Positions 39,857 through 48,460 of a stretch of 64,000 nucleotides of DNA are shown here, piece after piece. The translations under genes were made by a program, and so were the position numbers. The notes beneath the pieces were generated by a model. The model was not told the DNA's origin. It ran no database searches and saw only the letters and a list, made by a program, of their open reading frames with translations. Location of the stretch: contig NZ_CP007410.1 of assembly GCF_000585995.1 (NCBI RefSeq), positions 5,635,001-5,699,000 on the forward strand, written 5' to 3'. Each line of letters opens with the position of its first letter. Within the stretch, counting starts at the first letter, position 1. The stretch comes from Pseudomonas brassicacearum. Its GTDB lineage: Bacteria; Pseudomonadota; Gammaproteobacteria; Pseudomonadales; Pseudomonadaceae.

Positions 39857-40210
39857 TTATTCGGCTTTCAGGCCGTCAGCCGATACGGCTTTGACGCCTT
39901 TGATTTTCTTGGCGATCGCCACAGCGGTGTCTTTTTGTGCATCAGTGACTTTGGTCATCGAAGATAGGGACACAACACCTTTGTTGGTTTCGACCTTGAT
40001 GTCGCTGCCAGGAATGCCTTTTTCGGTGACCAGGTCAGCTTTGACCTTGGTGGTGATCCAGGTATCGGAAACGTCTTCCTTGGCCTCTGTCACTTCGCCC
40101 GCAGCCAGCATCATTGGCGCCTGAGTTGCTTGAGTGGTCTCGGCGAATGCGCTAGCCATGGTCAGGGTCAGTGCGGTAGCAGCGGCGGCAGTGATAGCGA
40201 ACTTCTTCAT
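39857..40210 (-). CDS. BON-domain periplasmic protein
   Basis: The 117-aa protein begins MKKFAITAAAATALTLTMASAFA, a Sec signal, followed by a short linker and one BON domain (about residues 50-115: DVSDTWITTKVKADLVTEKGIPGSDIKVETNKGVVSLSS). BON proteins such as OsmY bind lipid surfaces and are induced by osmotic or envelope stress. The start with good Shine-Dalgarno (CAGGAGTTAC) is 42 bp downstream of another in-frame ATG that would precede the signal peptide. It is monocistronic. Confidence 0.87.
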   Translation of the reverse strand: MKKFAITAAAATALTLTMASAFAETTQATQAPMMLAAGEVTEAKEDVSDTWITTKVKADLVTEKGIPGSDIKVETNKGVVSLSSMTKVTDAQKDTAVAIAKKIKGVKAVSADGLKAE

Positions 40211-40355
40211 ACGAGTAACTCCTGTTTTTCTCAAAAACTGCCGGACGTGCATCCCGGCAGGGTTAACAGGAGTAGTGCGAAGGCTGTGCCAGTTTTGACG
40301 AACTTATTAAATCGTTTTAAATCAATCAGTTAAGCGAAGCGGTGTTTTTCATAAT

Positions 40356-40370
40356 CATGCAAAATGCATG
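40356..40370. repeat. Perfect 15-base palindrome upstream of the BON gene
   Basis: CATGCA-AAA-TGCATG lies about 150 bp before the BON start in a 311-bp gap (40211-40521) otherwise containing only the pilA terminator. It is a possible regulator site. Confidence 0.35.
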
Positions 40371-40482
40371 AACGGTTGATTCTGGACATGCAAGTTGCGG
40401 GTTTTGGTTTCCAACTAACCATATGAATTTCTAAGCTTTTCTATTTTCATTCAAAAACATGGACGATATCGTTTTCGAAGAT

Positions 40483-40510
40483 AAAAAAGCCCCGCTCATC
40501 AGAGCGGGGC
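40483..40510 (-). terminator. Intrinsic terminator of pilA
   Basis: On the minus strand GCCCCGCTC-TGAT-GAGCGGGGC is followed by T6; it starts 12 bp after the pilA stop. Confidence 0.92.
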
Positions 40511-40521
40511 GCCTACTGTTA

Positions 40522-40950
40522 TTAACCTGCTGGGGCGGCAGCGCCGCCAGTACAGCCGGCGGGTAAAAACTCCTGGGCCGCCGTAGAGCCGCACGTCCAG
40601 ACGCCTGCCGCAGAACGGCTCAGGGTGATTGTTTGACCTGCCACAGGAGCAGGCGCATTGCGAAGAATACAAGCGATGGTACCCGTTCCGGCGGAAGCAG
40701 TGCCTGAAGCGCTCATAGTGCAGTTGCTGGTAGATGCAGTTCCCCCTATAAGGTCCAACGTTGGATTGGTACCTTGATTCATGACGTCTTCAAACGGCAC
40801 TTTCAATGCAGATGCCTCTGCCAACCCCGCCGTCGCCTTGGCCCGCGCCTGGTACTTGGAATACTGCGGCAACGCAAACGTCGCCAGAATGCCGATGATC
40901 GCCACGACGATCAGCAGCTCGATCAGGGTAAAACCACTCTGCTTATTCAT
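40522..40950 (-). CDS. pilA: Type IV major pilin PilA
   Basis: The 142-aa prepilin has a six-residue leader MNKQSG cut by PilD before Phe1, and the class IVa helix FTLIELLIVVAIIGILATFALPQYSKY with Glu5. Four cysteines are present (in NCTMS, IACIL, WTCGS and AGCTGG); the last two probably form the C-terminal disulfide loop, and the other two could form a second. Upstream Mets are in frame but only MNKQSG (or MSMNKQSG) gives a normal leader. It is divergent from pilBCD and preceded by a sigma-54 promoter, consistent with control by PilR encoded at 60 kb. Confidence 0.93.
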   Translation of the reverse strand: MNKQSGFTLIELLIVVAIIGILATFALPQYSKYQARAKATAGLAEASALKVPFEDVMNQGTNPTLDLIGGTASTSNCTMSASGTASAGTGTIACILRNAPAPVAGQTITLSRSAAGVWTCGSTAAQEFLPAGCTGGAAAPAG

Positions 40951-40997
40951 AGACATCTCCATAGCATGAGGCGAAATCTCATGACCTGAAACGGCCG

Positions 40998-41014
40998 TTG
41001 CACGGCACATGCCA
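40998..41014 (-). promoter_or_regulatory. Sigma-54 promoter of pilA
   Basis: On the minus strand TTGGCATGTGCCGTGCA contains GG (41013-41012) and GC (41001-41000) exactly ten bases apart. The predicted start near 40988 leaves a 38-nt leader before pilA. PilS-PilR in this window is the expected activator pair. Confidence 0.78.
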
Positions 41015-41175
41015 ACCCTTTGCAACCCGGCCCACAAGGGGCCGCAACCCGCACAACACCTACGTCCTACCCCAACAACCGCACTATCTGACGTTTTTTG
41101 TCACCCTGCCGCGCTGGTTTGGCGTCGATGCTTGACTAGGCTATAAGTCATGAACTGTTCGCCGCCGGTATCCCC

Positions 41176-42876
41176 ATGAATGACATCGCCCTCAGCGGCC
41201 TGACCAAACAATTGGTGCTGGCCGAACTGATCACGGAGCAAAGTGCGCAGCAGGCGTACCAACAGGCCCAGCGCAGTCGCATGCCCCTGGTCAGTTACCT
41301 GGTGCAAAACAAACTGGTCCAGAGCCGTCAGGTGGCGGAAATCGCCTCGGAGCATTTCGGCGTCGCCCTGCTGGACCTCAACAGCCTGGACAGGGACACC
41401 CAGCCCATCGGCCTGGTCAGCGAAAAACTGGTGCGCCAACATCACGCCCTGCCCCTGTGGCGGCGCGGCAACAAGTTGTTCGTGGGCATCTCCGACCCGA
41501 CCAATCACCAGGCCATCAATGACATTCAATTCAGTACCGGCCTGACCACCGAAGCCATTCTGGTGGAGGACGACAAGCTCAGCGACGCCATCGAAAAGTT
41601 TTTCGAATCCAGTAGCACGGGCCTGGAAGGCATGGGCGATGTCGACCTGGACGGCCTGGACATCGAATCGATCGACGATTCCAAGCAGGATTCCATCGGC
41701 GGCCAGGACGTCGACGATGCGCCGGTGGTGCGCTTCGTCAACAAGATGTTGCTGGACGCGATCAAGGGCGGCTCTTCCGACCTGCATTTCGAGCCCTATG
41801 AAAAAACCTACCGGGTGCGGGTGCGCACCGACGGCATGCTGCGGGAAGTGGCCAAGCCACCGATCCAGTTGGCCACCCGCATCGCCGCACGCCTCAAGGT
41901 CATGGCCAGCCTCGATATCTCCGAACGGCGCAAACCCCAGGACGGGCGGCTGAAAATGCGCCTGTCGAAAAACAAATCCATCGACTTCCGGGTCAACACC
42001 CTGCCTACGCTCTGGGGCGAGAAGGTGGTAATCCGGATCCTCGATCCCTCCAGTGCGCAAATGGGCATCGATGCCCTGGGCTACGAGCCGGAACAGAAAG
42101 ACCTGTACATGGCGGCCCTCAAACAGCCACAAGGGCTGATCCTGGTGACCGGGCCGACCGGTTCGGGCAAGACCGTGTCGCTGTACACCGGGCTGAATAT
42201 CCTCAACACCGTGGACATCAACATTTCCACCGCCGAAGACCCGGTGGAGATCAACATGGAGGGCATCAACCAGGTCAACGTGAACCCGCGCCAGGGGCTG
42301 GATTTCGCCCAGGCCCTGCGCTCGTTCCTGCGCCAGGACCCGGATGTGATCATGGTCGGCGAGATCCGCGACCTGGAAACCGCCGAAATCGCCATCAAGG
42401 CCGCCCAGACCGGGCACTTGGTGCTCTCCACGCTGCACACCAACAGCGCCGCCGAAACCCTGATCCGCCTACAGAACATGGGTATTCCGGGCTTCAACAT
42501 CGCCACGGCGGTGCACCTGATCATCGCCCAACGGCTGGCGCGCAAGCTGTGCACCCACTGCAAGAAAGCCATCGAGATTCCCGAGGAAACCCTGCTCAAG
42601 GAAGGTTTCCCCCGGGAACGCATCGGCACATTCACGATCTATGAGCCGGTCGGTTGTGAACAGTGCAACCATGGTTACAAAGGGCGCGTGGGGGTCTACG
42701 AAGTGGTCAAGAACACGCCCGAACTGCAGCGGTTGATCATGGCCGAGGGCAACTCGCTGGAAATCGACCTGCAGATGCGCAAAGACGGTTTCAACGACCT
42801 ACGTACCTCGGGGTTGCACAAAGTGATGCAAGGCGTCACCAGCCTCGAGGAAATCAACCGGGTCACCAAGGATTGA
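41176..42876 (+). CDS. pilB: Type IV pilus extension ATPase PilB
   Basis: PilB is the hexameric cytoplasmic motor that drives pilus assembly. The 566 residues comprise the N-terminal MshEN/GSPII_E domain (residues about 1-150), then the ATPase core with Walker A GPTGSGKTVSLY, the Asp box, Walker B MVGEIRDLETA, the His box LVLSTLHTNSA, and a zinc-binding four-Cys motif CTHCKK ... CEQCNHGYKG. It starts the pilBCD operon, divergent from pilA, and pilC follows 2 bp after its stop. Confidence 0.96.
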   Translation: MNDIALSGLTKQLVLAELITEQSAQQAYQQAQRSRMPLVSYLVQNKLVQSRQVAEIASEHFGVALLDLNSLDRDTQPIGLVSEKLVRQHHALPLWRRGNKLFVGISDPTNHQAINDIQFSTGLTTEAILVEDDKLSDAIEKFFESSSTGLEGMGDVDLDGLDIESIDDSKQDSIGGQDVDDAPVVRFVNKMLLDAIKGGSSDLHFEPYEKTYRVRVRTDGMLREVAKPPIQLATRIAARLKVMASLDISERRKPQDGRLKMRLSKNKSIDFRVNTLPTLWGEKVVIRILDPSSAQMGIDALGYEPEQKDLYMAALKQPQGLILVTGPTGSGKTVSLYTGLNILNTVDINISTAEDPVEINMEGINQVNVNPRQGLDFAQALRSFLRQDPDVIMVGEIRDLETAEIAIKAAQTGHLVLSTLHTNSAAETLIRLQNMGIPGFNIATAVHLIIAQRLARKLCTHCKKAIEIPEETLLKEGFPRERIGTFTIYEPVGCEQCNHGYKGRVGVYEVVKNTPELQRLIMAEGNSLEIDLQMRKDGFNDLRTSGLHKVMQGVTSLEEINRVTKD

Positions 42877-42878
42877 AC

Positions 42879-44096
42879 ATGGCGGTCAAAGCAGTAAAAA
42901 CCGATGTCTACACGTGGGAAGGCAAAGACCGCAAAGGCACGAAAATGAGCGGTGAACTGACCGGTCAGAGCCCAGCCCTGATCAAGGCTCAGTTACGCAA
43001 ACAGGGCATCAACCCGGAGAAGGTACGCAAGAAATCCACCTCGATATTCAGCAAGGGCAAGCGCATCAAGCCGTTGGACATCGCCCTGTTCACCCGCCAG
43101 ATGGCGACGATGCTCAAGGCCGGCGTGCCGCTGTTGCAGGCGTTCGACATCATTGGCGAAGGCTTCGACAACGCTAATATGCGCAAGCTGGTGGACGAGG
43201 TGAAACAGGAAGTCGCTGCCGGCAACAGCTTCGCGGCGTCGTTGCGAAAATGTCCGCAGTATTTCGATGACTTGTACTGCAACCTGGTAGACGCCGGTGA
43301 ACAGGCCGGTGCCCTGGACACGCTGCTGGATCGGGTCGCGACCTACAAGGAAAAGAGCGAAGCGCTCAAGGCCAAGATCAAGAAAGCCATGACCTACCCG
43401 GCGGCCGTAGTGGTGGTCGCGGCCGTGGTCACCGGCATCCTGCTGGTCAAGGTGGTGCCGCAATTCGAATCGGTCTTTTCAGGATTCGGCGCACAGCTAC
43501 CGGCCTTCACGGTGATGGTCATCGGCCTGTCGGAATTCCTGCAGCAATGGTGGTGGGTGGTGCTTGGCGGGTTTGTGGGGACGTTTTTCGGCGTGAAATA
43601 CGCGCTCAAGCGCTCCCAGGGGTTTCGCGACTGGCGCGATAAATGGCTGCTCAAGCTGCCGCTGATAGGCAGCTTGATGTACAAGTCCGCTGTGGCCCGC
43701 TACGCCCGGACGCTGTCCACCACATTCGCCGCCGGCGTGCCGCTGGTAGAGGCACTGGATTCGGTCTCGGGGGCCACCGGTAACGTGGTGTTCAAACGCG
43801 CGGTGCAGCGCATCCGCCAGGATGTCTCGACCGGCATGCAGTTGAATTTTTCCATGCGTGCGTCAGGCATCTTTCCCAACCTGGCGATCCAGATGACCGC
43901 CATCGGCGAGGAGTCCGGCGCGCTGGACGACATGCTCGACAAGGTGGCGAGTTTTTATGAGGCCGAGGTGGACAATCTGGTGGACAACCTCACCAGCCTG
44001 ATGGAACCCTTCATCATGGTGGTCCTGGGGGTGGTCGTCGGTGGCCTGGTGGTTGCCATGTACCTGCCCATCTTTCAACTCGGCTCTGCGATCTGA
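42879..44096 (+). CDS. pilC: Type IV pilus inner-membrane platform protein PilC
   Basis: This 405-aa polytopic protein anchors the pilus machine and couples to PilB. It has two GSPII_F domains (each with helical cytoplasmic segments like LFTRQMATMLKAGVPLLQAFD and RYARTLSTTFAAGVPLVEALD) and three membrane helices (about 170-190, 220-240 and 375-400). The ATG at 42879 begins MAVKAVKTDVYTWEGKD, 2 bp after the pilB stop; longer upstream frames overlap pilB. Confidence 0.95.
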   Translation: MAVKAVKTDVYTWEGKDRKGTKMSGELTGQSPALIKAQLRKQGINPEKVRKKSTSIFSKGKRIKPLDIALFTRQMATMLKAGVPLLQAFDIIGEGFDNANMRKLVDEVKQEVAAGNSFAASLRKCPQYFDDLYCNLVDAGEQAGALDTLLDRVATYKEKSEALKAKIKKAMTYPAAVVVVAAVVTGILLVKVVPQFESVFSGFGAQLPAFTVMVIGLSEFLQQWWWVVLGGFVGTFFGVKYALKRSQGFRDWRDKWLLKLPLIGSLMYKSAVARYARTLSTTFAAGVPLVEALDSVSGATGNVVFKRAVQRIRQDVSTGMQLNFSMRASGIFPNLAIQMTAIGEESGALDDMLDKVASFYEAEVDNLVDNLTSLMEPFIMVVLGVVVGGLVVAMYLPIFQLGSAI

Positions 44097-44097
44097 C

Positions 44098-44967
44098 ATG
44101 CCCCTGACTGATTTCTTCGTGCTCTATCCCCTGGCCTTCGTGCTCACTGCGTTATTGCTCGGATTGATCGTCGGCAGCTTCCTCAATGTACTGGTGTGGC
44201 GCCTGCCGAAGATGCTCACCCGAGAATGGCGCGTGCAAGCCCACGACCTGCTGGGCCTGCCGGCCGAAGCGCCCGGCCCGGTCTACAACCTGATGCTGCC
44301 GCATTCCCAGTGCCCCCACTGTGGCCATCGTATCCGCGCCTGGGAAAATATCCCGTTGCTGAGCTACCTGGTGTTGCGCGGTCGCTGCTCCAACTGCGCC
44401 GCGCCCATCGGCAGGCGCTACCCGCTGACCGAACTGGCCTGCGGCGCCGTGTCAGCGTTCGTCGCCTGGCATTTCGGCTTTGGCTGGCAGGCCGCGATGG
44501 TGATGGTGTTGAGCTGGGGCCTGCTGGGCATGAGCCTGATCGACGCCGAGCATCAATTACTGCCTGATACCCTGGTGCTGCCGTTGTTGTGGCTGGGCTT
44601 GATCGTCAACAGCTTCGAGCTGTTCGTCCCCTTGAACCAGGCGATGTGGGGCGCGGTGGCCGGTTACCTGGCGCTGTGGTCAGTGTTCTGGGTGTTCAAG
44701 CTGATCACCGGTAAGGAAGGCATGGGCTATGGGGATTTCAAGCTGCTGGCGATGCTGGGAGCCTGGGGTGGCTGGCAGATCCTGCCGCTGACATTGCTGC
44801 TGTCGTCGCTGGTGGGCGCCGTTGTCGGCGTGATTGTGCTGCGCCTGCGTAATGCCCCGGGGTCGACGCAGATCCCCTTCGGACCCTATCTGGCCATTGC
44901 CGGCTGGATTGCCTTGCTCTGGGGTGGTCAAATAACCCACTTCTATTGGCAGTCTGTCGGTTTCTAA
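44098..44967 (+). CDS. pilD: Prepilin peptidase and N-methyltransferase PilD
   Basis: PilD cleaves the prepilin leader and methylates the new N-terminal Phe; it also serves type II secretion pseudopilins. The 289-aa membrane protein has the methyltransferase loop with two CxxC pairs (CPHCGHRIRAWENIP and CSNC) and the two catalytic aspartates of aspartyl prepilin peptidases in SLIDAEHQLLPD and GMGYGDFKLLA. Its ATG is one base after the pilC stop, completing pilBCD. Confidence 0.95.
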   Translation: MPLTDFFVLYPLAFVLTALLLGLIVGSFLNVLVWRLPKMLTREWRVQAHDLLGLPAEAPGPVYNLMLPHSQCPHCGHRIRAWENIPLLSYLVLRGRCSNCAAPIGRRYPLTELACGAVSAFVAWHFGFGWQAAMVMVLSWGLLGMSLIDAEHQLLPDTLVLPLLWLGLIVNSFELFVPLNQAMWGAVAGYLALWSVFWVFKLITGKEGMGYGDFKLLAMLGAWGGWQILPLTLLLSSLVGAVVGVIVLRLRNAPGSTQIPFGPYLAIAGWIALLWGGQITHFYWQSVGF

Positions 44968-44979
44968 TGTCGATCTTTT

Positions 44980-45603
44980 ATGAATAACCCTGTGGAAAAA
45001 CCCTGGATTCTCGGCCTGACCGGTGGCATCGGCAGCGGCAAAAGCGCGGCGGCCCAGCATTTCATCGACTTGGGCGTGCACGTCATCGACGCCGATCACG
45101 CGGCGCGCTGGGTGGTTGAACCCGGTCGTCCGGCATTGGCTAAAATTGCTGAACACTTCGGCCCTGGCGTATTGCAGGCCGACGGCACGCTGGACCGAGC
45201 GGCCCTGCGCAAACTGATCTTCGAAAATGCCGAGGAGCGTCGCTGGCTCGAAGCGCTGCTGCATCCACTGATCGCAGACGAGATCGCTCATCATCTGGCC
45301 CAGGCACAATCGCCCTACGCGATTCTGGTCTCGCCGCTGCTGATCGAATCGGGCCAGTACACCATGACCCAGCGGATCCTGGTGATCGACGCGCCGGAAC
45401 AGTTGCAGATCGAACGCACCTTGCAGCGTGACCAGACCAGTGAGCAGCAGGTCCAGGCCATCCTCAAGGCCCAATCCAGCCGCCAGGATCGCCTGAGCCA
45501 TGCCGACGACGTGGTGGTCAACGACCGCGACCTCGCCTGGCTACACAGCGAGGTCGAGCGCCTGCATCACTTTTACCTTACTTTGCGTGGAGGCCAATCA
45601 TGA
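44980..45603 (+). CDS. coaE: Dephospho-CoA kinase
   Basis: CoaE performs the last step of coenzyme A synthesis, phosphorylating the 3'-OH of dephospho-CoA. The 207-residue P-loop kinase has [16 protein letters not shown] at the N-terminus, the substrate region [13 protein letters not shown] and the LID-type [14 protein letters not shown]. It lies 12 bp after pilD, the common pilD-coaE-yacG arrangement, and overlaps yacG by 4 bp. Confidence 0.96.
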   Translation: MNNPVEKPWILGLTGGIGSGKSAAAQHFIDLGVHVIDADHAARWVVEPGRPALAKIAEHFGPGVLQADGTLDRAALRKLIFENAEERRWLEALLHPLIADEIAHHLAQAQSPYAILVSPLLIESGQYTMTQRILVIDAPEQLQIERTLQRDQTSEQQVQAILKAQSSRQDRLSHADDVVVNDRDLAWLHSEVERLHHFYLTLRGGQS

Positions 45604-45806
45604 GCCAAATTCCAACCGTTGATTGCCCAACCTGTGGCGCCCCTGTGGAATGGAGCCCGGAGAACACCTTCCGGCCGTTCTGCTCCGATCGCTGCAAACT
45701 GATCGACCTCGGCGCCTGGGCGTCGGAAGAACACAAGATTCCGGTCAGCCCCGATGCCGAGGATGAGCTGTTCAGCGAAGATTTCGAGCCTCGCTCGCAC
45801 CATTAA
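45600..45806 (+). CDS. yacG: DNA gyrase inhibitor YacG (zinc protein)
   Basis: YacG binds the gyrase GyrB subunit and reduces its activity. The 68-aa protein has the zinc site Cys9-x2-Cys12 and Cys28-x3-Cys32 (CPTCG ... CSDRC) and the conserved [11 protein letters not shown]. Its start overlaps the coaE stop (ATGA). Its stop codon lies inside the octamer tandem repeat that follows. Confidence 0.94.
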   Translation: MSQIPTVDCPTCGAPVEWSPENTFRPFCSDRCKLIDLGAWASEEHKIPVSPDAEDELFSEDFEPRSHH

Positions 45807-45832
45807 GGCATTAAGGCATTAAGGCATTAAGG
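45801..45832. repeat. Four tandem CATTAAGG octamers
   Basis: Four perfect copies of CATTAAGG (45801-45832) span the space between convergent genes. The first copy supplies the yacG stop TAA, and the complement of the last supplies the stop TAA of the opposite gene (45829..45827). Confidence 0.95.
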
Positions 45833-46042
45833 CCGCATGAAACCGTAGTCCTGCTCATCGTCGAGATTTTCCGCCAGGAAACTCAACTCATCGGCCAAAT
45901 CTTCAACGCTGCGCACTGTCTTGCTCTGCTGCACAATCGCACTGAGCAAGGCACGCAGGCTCAAGCCCGGGTCGAAACCGATCTCCATGGCCGCATCGTG
46001 GCTACGCCTGATCTCTTGTCTCGCCCACTCATAAACACTCAT
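45827..46042 (-). CDS. Conserved small hypothetical protein
   Basis: The 71-residue acidic protein starts MSVYEWARQEIRRSHDAAMEIG and ends DELSFLAENLDDEQDYGFMRP; it has no membrane segment or signal. A good Shine-Dalgarno (CAGGAGTAC) precedes this ATG, whereas a Met ten codons upstream lacks one. I recognise it as a conserved pseudomonad protein next to yacG but cannot assign a function. It is convergent with yacG. Confidence 0.7.
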   Translation of the reverse strand: MSVYEWARQEIRRSHDAAMEIGFDPGLSLRALLSAIVQQSKTVRSVEDLADELSFLAENLDDEQDYGFMRP

Positions 46043-46105
46043 GGTTGTACTCCTGGAAGTTTTCCAGAGCATGAAGGGCGCCTGCCCGGCCAGCCTTGAT
46101 GTGAA

Positions 46106-46792
46106 TCAAGGCTTGTCATCATCGTTCCAGGGCGCCGACAGGTAGCGCGTGCGGTTGAACGTCTCCAGCCATTCAGGGCTGAACACCACCAGCGCACTGA
46201 TCACCATGCCGTTGATGAAGGCCTCGGGGAAGATGATCAGCCAGAGATAGCCGATGAAATCCTCGAGCCAGTAAGGCATGGCGAATATGCCGTCGTACCA
46301 CAACAGGCCAAGCCCCAGCAGCAAGCACAACAATGCCGAAAGCGCCGCGGCGAGAAATCCCGAACAGAAGATGTACACGAACAAATTGCGCGGCTGGGCG
46401 CGCTCCACCAGGATCGCGCAACACTCGGTGACCAGCACTGGCAACAGGATCAACAATGCACCGTTGACGCCCACCGCCGCCATGTCCTGGCGGCCCAGCA
46501 GCACCAGCGCAAGTTGGGCAAAAAGGCCGCCGAGAATCGCCAGCGGCCAGTCCAGCAGCAGGGTCACGGCGGTCATGCCGATAAAGTGATACGAGACGCC
46601 CGTGTCGAAATCCCGTCGCACCAGCCACAACAGGAACAGCGCCAGCACCGTGCCGAACAGCAAGTGCTGGCGACGGTTGTCAGTGAACAGCTCGACCCAC
46701 GGCGCCCGCGCCACGGCCCAGACCAACACCGGCACATAAATCAGCCAGCCGCCCGCCAGGGTCTGCGGTGAGAGCAGCTCGGCACCGATCAT
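46106..46792 (-). CDS. CbiM-like energy-coupling factor permease
   Basis: The 228-aa integral membrane protein has six to seven hydrophobic helices and shares the CbiM/PF01891-type pattern (VSYHFIGMTAVTLLLDWPLAILGGLFAQL; FPEAFINGMVISALVVFSPEWL). In ECF nickel/cobalt transporters the M component works with T and ATPase components, but none is encoded nearby. The usual N-terminal MHIPDG metal-binding start is absent, so it may not carry metal. Function is uncertain. Confidence 0.72.
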   Translation of the reverse strand: MIGAELLSPQTLAGGWLIYVPVLVWAVARAPWVELFTDNRRQHLLFGTVLALFLLWLVRRDFDTGVSYHFIGMTAVTLLLDWPLAILGGLFAQLALVLLGRQDMAAVGVNGALLILLPVLVTECCAILVERAQPRNLFVYIFCSGFLAAALSALLCLLLGLGLLWYDGIFAMPYWLEDFIGYLWLIIFPEAFINGMVISALVVFSPEWLETFNRTRYLSAPWNDDDKP

Positions 46793-46833
46793 GGGACTAC
46801 TCCTTTGCTTGTCCGTGCATCAAACGGGCTGTT

Positions 46834-46927
46834 GTGGCGAGGGAGCTTGCTCCCGCTCGAGCGCGAAGCGGTCGCAAATTCTTTTGGGTCTGCTTCGCAG
46901 CCCGACGGGAGCAAGCTCCCTCGCCAC
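46834..46927. repeat. Inverted repeat of the GTGGCGAGGGAGCTTGCTCCC family
   Basis: Arms GTGGCGAGGGAGCTTGCTCC and complement flank a GCGAAGCGGTCGC-like inner segment, between the divergent permease and DUF1780 genes. Confidence 0.9.
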
Positions 46928-47023
46928 GGTTACTTCAAGCCAGCAGTCTACACCCCACCCACAATGTCCATTAATCAACGCAACGCTTTCAGCTTGTCGC
47001 AATTGAACGCTAAGCTTGGGCTC

Positions 47024-47650
47024 ATGGATGATTCCGATTATTTACGCCTGCTGACCATCGCGGCCGAGCAAGCCAACGCCTTTCTCTCCAATGCCCGCAA
47101 ATGGGAGCGTGAGCGTTGGGTCTGCCAGCGTCTGCTGCAAGGGCTGAACGTGCCCTATCGCGCCGACGAGTTCGCCCCCGCGGGAGAACCGCCGGACGTG
47201 TTGTTTCGGGATGCCAACTTCGAGGTGTTTTTCGTCCTCGACGAAGGCCGGCGCCTCAATGATGAGTGGCGCGACGAACTGCAACGCCGGCGCAGCGCCT
47301 TCTCCCTGAGCCAACTGGTGCGCCGCGAAGCCAAGCCCCGGCGGATCCCGGCCAATGAGTTCCTGATGCGGCTGGCTCCAACCCTGCGCAAGAAAGCCCA
47401 CAACTACACCGAGCGCGGCATGGACCTGGGGGACCTGGATATCATTGCCTTCGCCAGCCTCAAGCGCGAAGTGCTGGACCTCAACAGCCACTTCCCACCG
47501 CCCACCGAATACCTGCGCCAGGGTTGGCGCTCGCTGTCGCTGGTGGGGCCGACGTTCGCCCGGGTGCTGTTCGCCCACCCCGACGCGCCGGATTTCCTAC
47601 GGGGCAACCTGGGACGCAGCATCGTGTTCGATGTCGGGATAAGCCTGTGA
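47024..47650 (+). CDS. DUF1780 domain protein
   Basis: The 208-aa protein starts MDDSDYLRLLTIAAEQANAF and contains NARKWERERWVCQRLLQGL, EPPDVLFRDANFEVFFVLDEGRR and the basic central VRREAKPRRIP; the PD...FEV pattern is suggestive of a PD-(D/E)XK-like nuclease fold but catalytic residues cannot be confirmed by eye. DUF1780 is largely pseudomonad. Mets further upstream lie in repeat DNA and were not used. It overlaps the MOSC gene by 4 bp. Confidence 0.8.
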   Translation: MDDSDYLRLLTIAAEQANAFLSNARKWERERWVCQRLLQGLNVPYRADEFAPAGEPPDVLFRDANFEVFFVLDEGRRLNDEWRDELQRRRSAFSLSQLVRREAKPRRIPANEFLMRLAPTLRKKAHNYTERGMDLGDLDIIAFASLKREVLDLNSHFPPPTEYLRQGWRSLSLVGPTFARVLFAHPDAPDFLRGNLGRSIVFDVGISL

Positions 47651-48174
47651 GCCCGTTACAGGAACTGATCGCCGCCGTGCCCCAGCAAGGCCGCGTACGC
47701 TGGATTGGCGTACGCCCCCAAGGCCATGCACCCATGCTCGAACTGGACGCCGTGGAGGCACGCCTGGAGGCCGGCCTGACGGGCGACCATGCCCGTCCCG
47801 GCGTGCGCAATGCGCGGCAAGTCACCTTGATTCAATGGGAACACCTGGCCGTGATCGCCTCGCTAATGGGACGCCCGGCTGATCGCCCCGTGTTACCGCA
47901 AGAACTGCGCCGCAACATCGTGGTCAGCGGTATCAATCTGTTCAGCCTCAAGGGCCGGCGCTTCCGCATCGGCCAGGCCCTCTTCGAAACCACCGGCTGG
48001 TGCCAACCGTGCGCGCGACTGGAGCGCAACCTGGGGGAAGGTACGTTCCAGGCCGTACGCGGCCATGGCGGAATCACCGCACGGGTGATAAAAAGTGGAA
48101 TCATTCGCCTGGACGACCGCTTGAGTGTCGAACCCGTTCCGGCGAGCGGCTACGCTGCTTTCAATGCCGGATAG
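47647..48174 (+). CDS. MOSC domain protein
   Basis: MOSC domains bind molybdenum cofactor sulfur and occur in Moco sulfurases and YiiM-like detoxification proteins. This 175-aa protein has GLTGDHARPGVRNARQVTLIQWEH, then NIVVSGINLFSLKGRRFRIGQALFETTGWCQPCARLE, with the conserved Cys that may carry persulfide. The start is GTG at 47647, overlapping the upstream stop (GTGA). The preceding gene and DUF3094 downstream share its direction; the substrate is unknown. Confidence 0.87.
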   Translation: MSPLQELIAAVPQQGRVRWIGVRPQGHAPMLELDAVEARLEAGLTGDHARPGVRNARQVTLIQWEHLAVIASLMGRPADRPVLPQELRRNIVVSGINLFSLKGRRFRIGQALFETTGWCQPCARLERNLGEGTFQAVRGHGGITARVIKSGIIRLDDRLSVEPVPASGYAAFNAG

Positions 48175-48226
48175 CCAGACGCTGTAGCGTCTACACCTTT
48201 CGCAACGTCTACCTGACGAGGCCTTT

Positions 48227-48400
48227 ATGACCAGCCGCCTGAACCCAGATGACCAGAAGCATGTCGAAGAGTACCTGCAACTGTCCCAGCACCGAGTCGA
48301 GCGCCGGCCTTTCCGGCCGTGGATGCTCCTGGTGGTGGTACTGGCCGTGACCATCGGCCTGGGCCTGTTGAGCCGACTGATCAGTTACCTGACGCTATGA
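48227..48400 (+). CDS. DUF3094 small membrane protein
   Basis: This 57-residue protein begins MTSRLNPDDQKHVEEYLQLS (charged, cytoplasmic) and ends in one helix PWMLLVVVLAVTIGLGLLSRL, so it is a single-pass inner-membrane protein. It matches the DUF3094 family, found beside ndh in pseudomonads. It has a GACGAGGCC Shine-Dalgarno. A role with NDH-2, 60 bp downstream, is only suggested by position. Confidence 0.82.
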   Translation: MTSRLNPDDQKHVEEYLQLSQHRVERRPFRPWMLLVVVLAVTIGLGLLSRLISYLTL

Positions 48401-48460
48401 AGCGCATCGCGCTCGCTCGGGTAACGGCACCGATTTCCTTTAGCCTTGCGAGATATCCCC

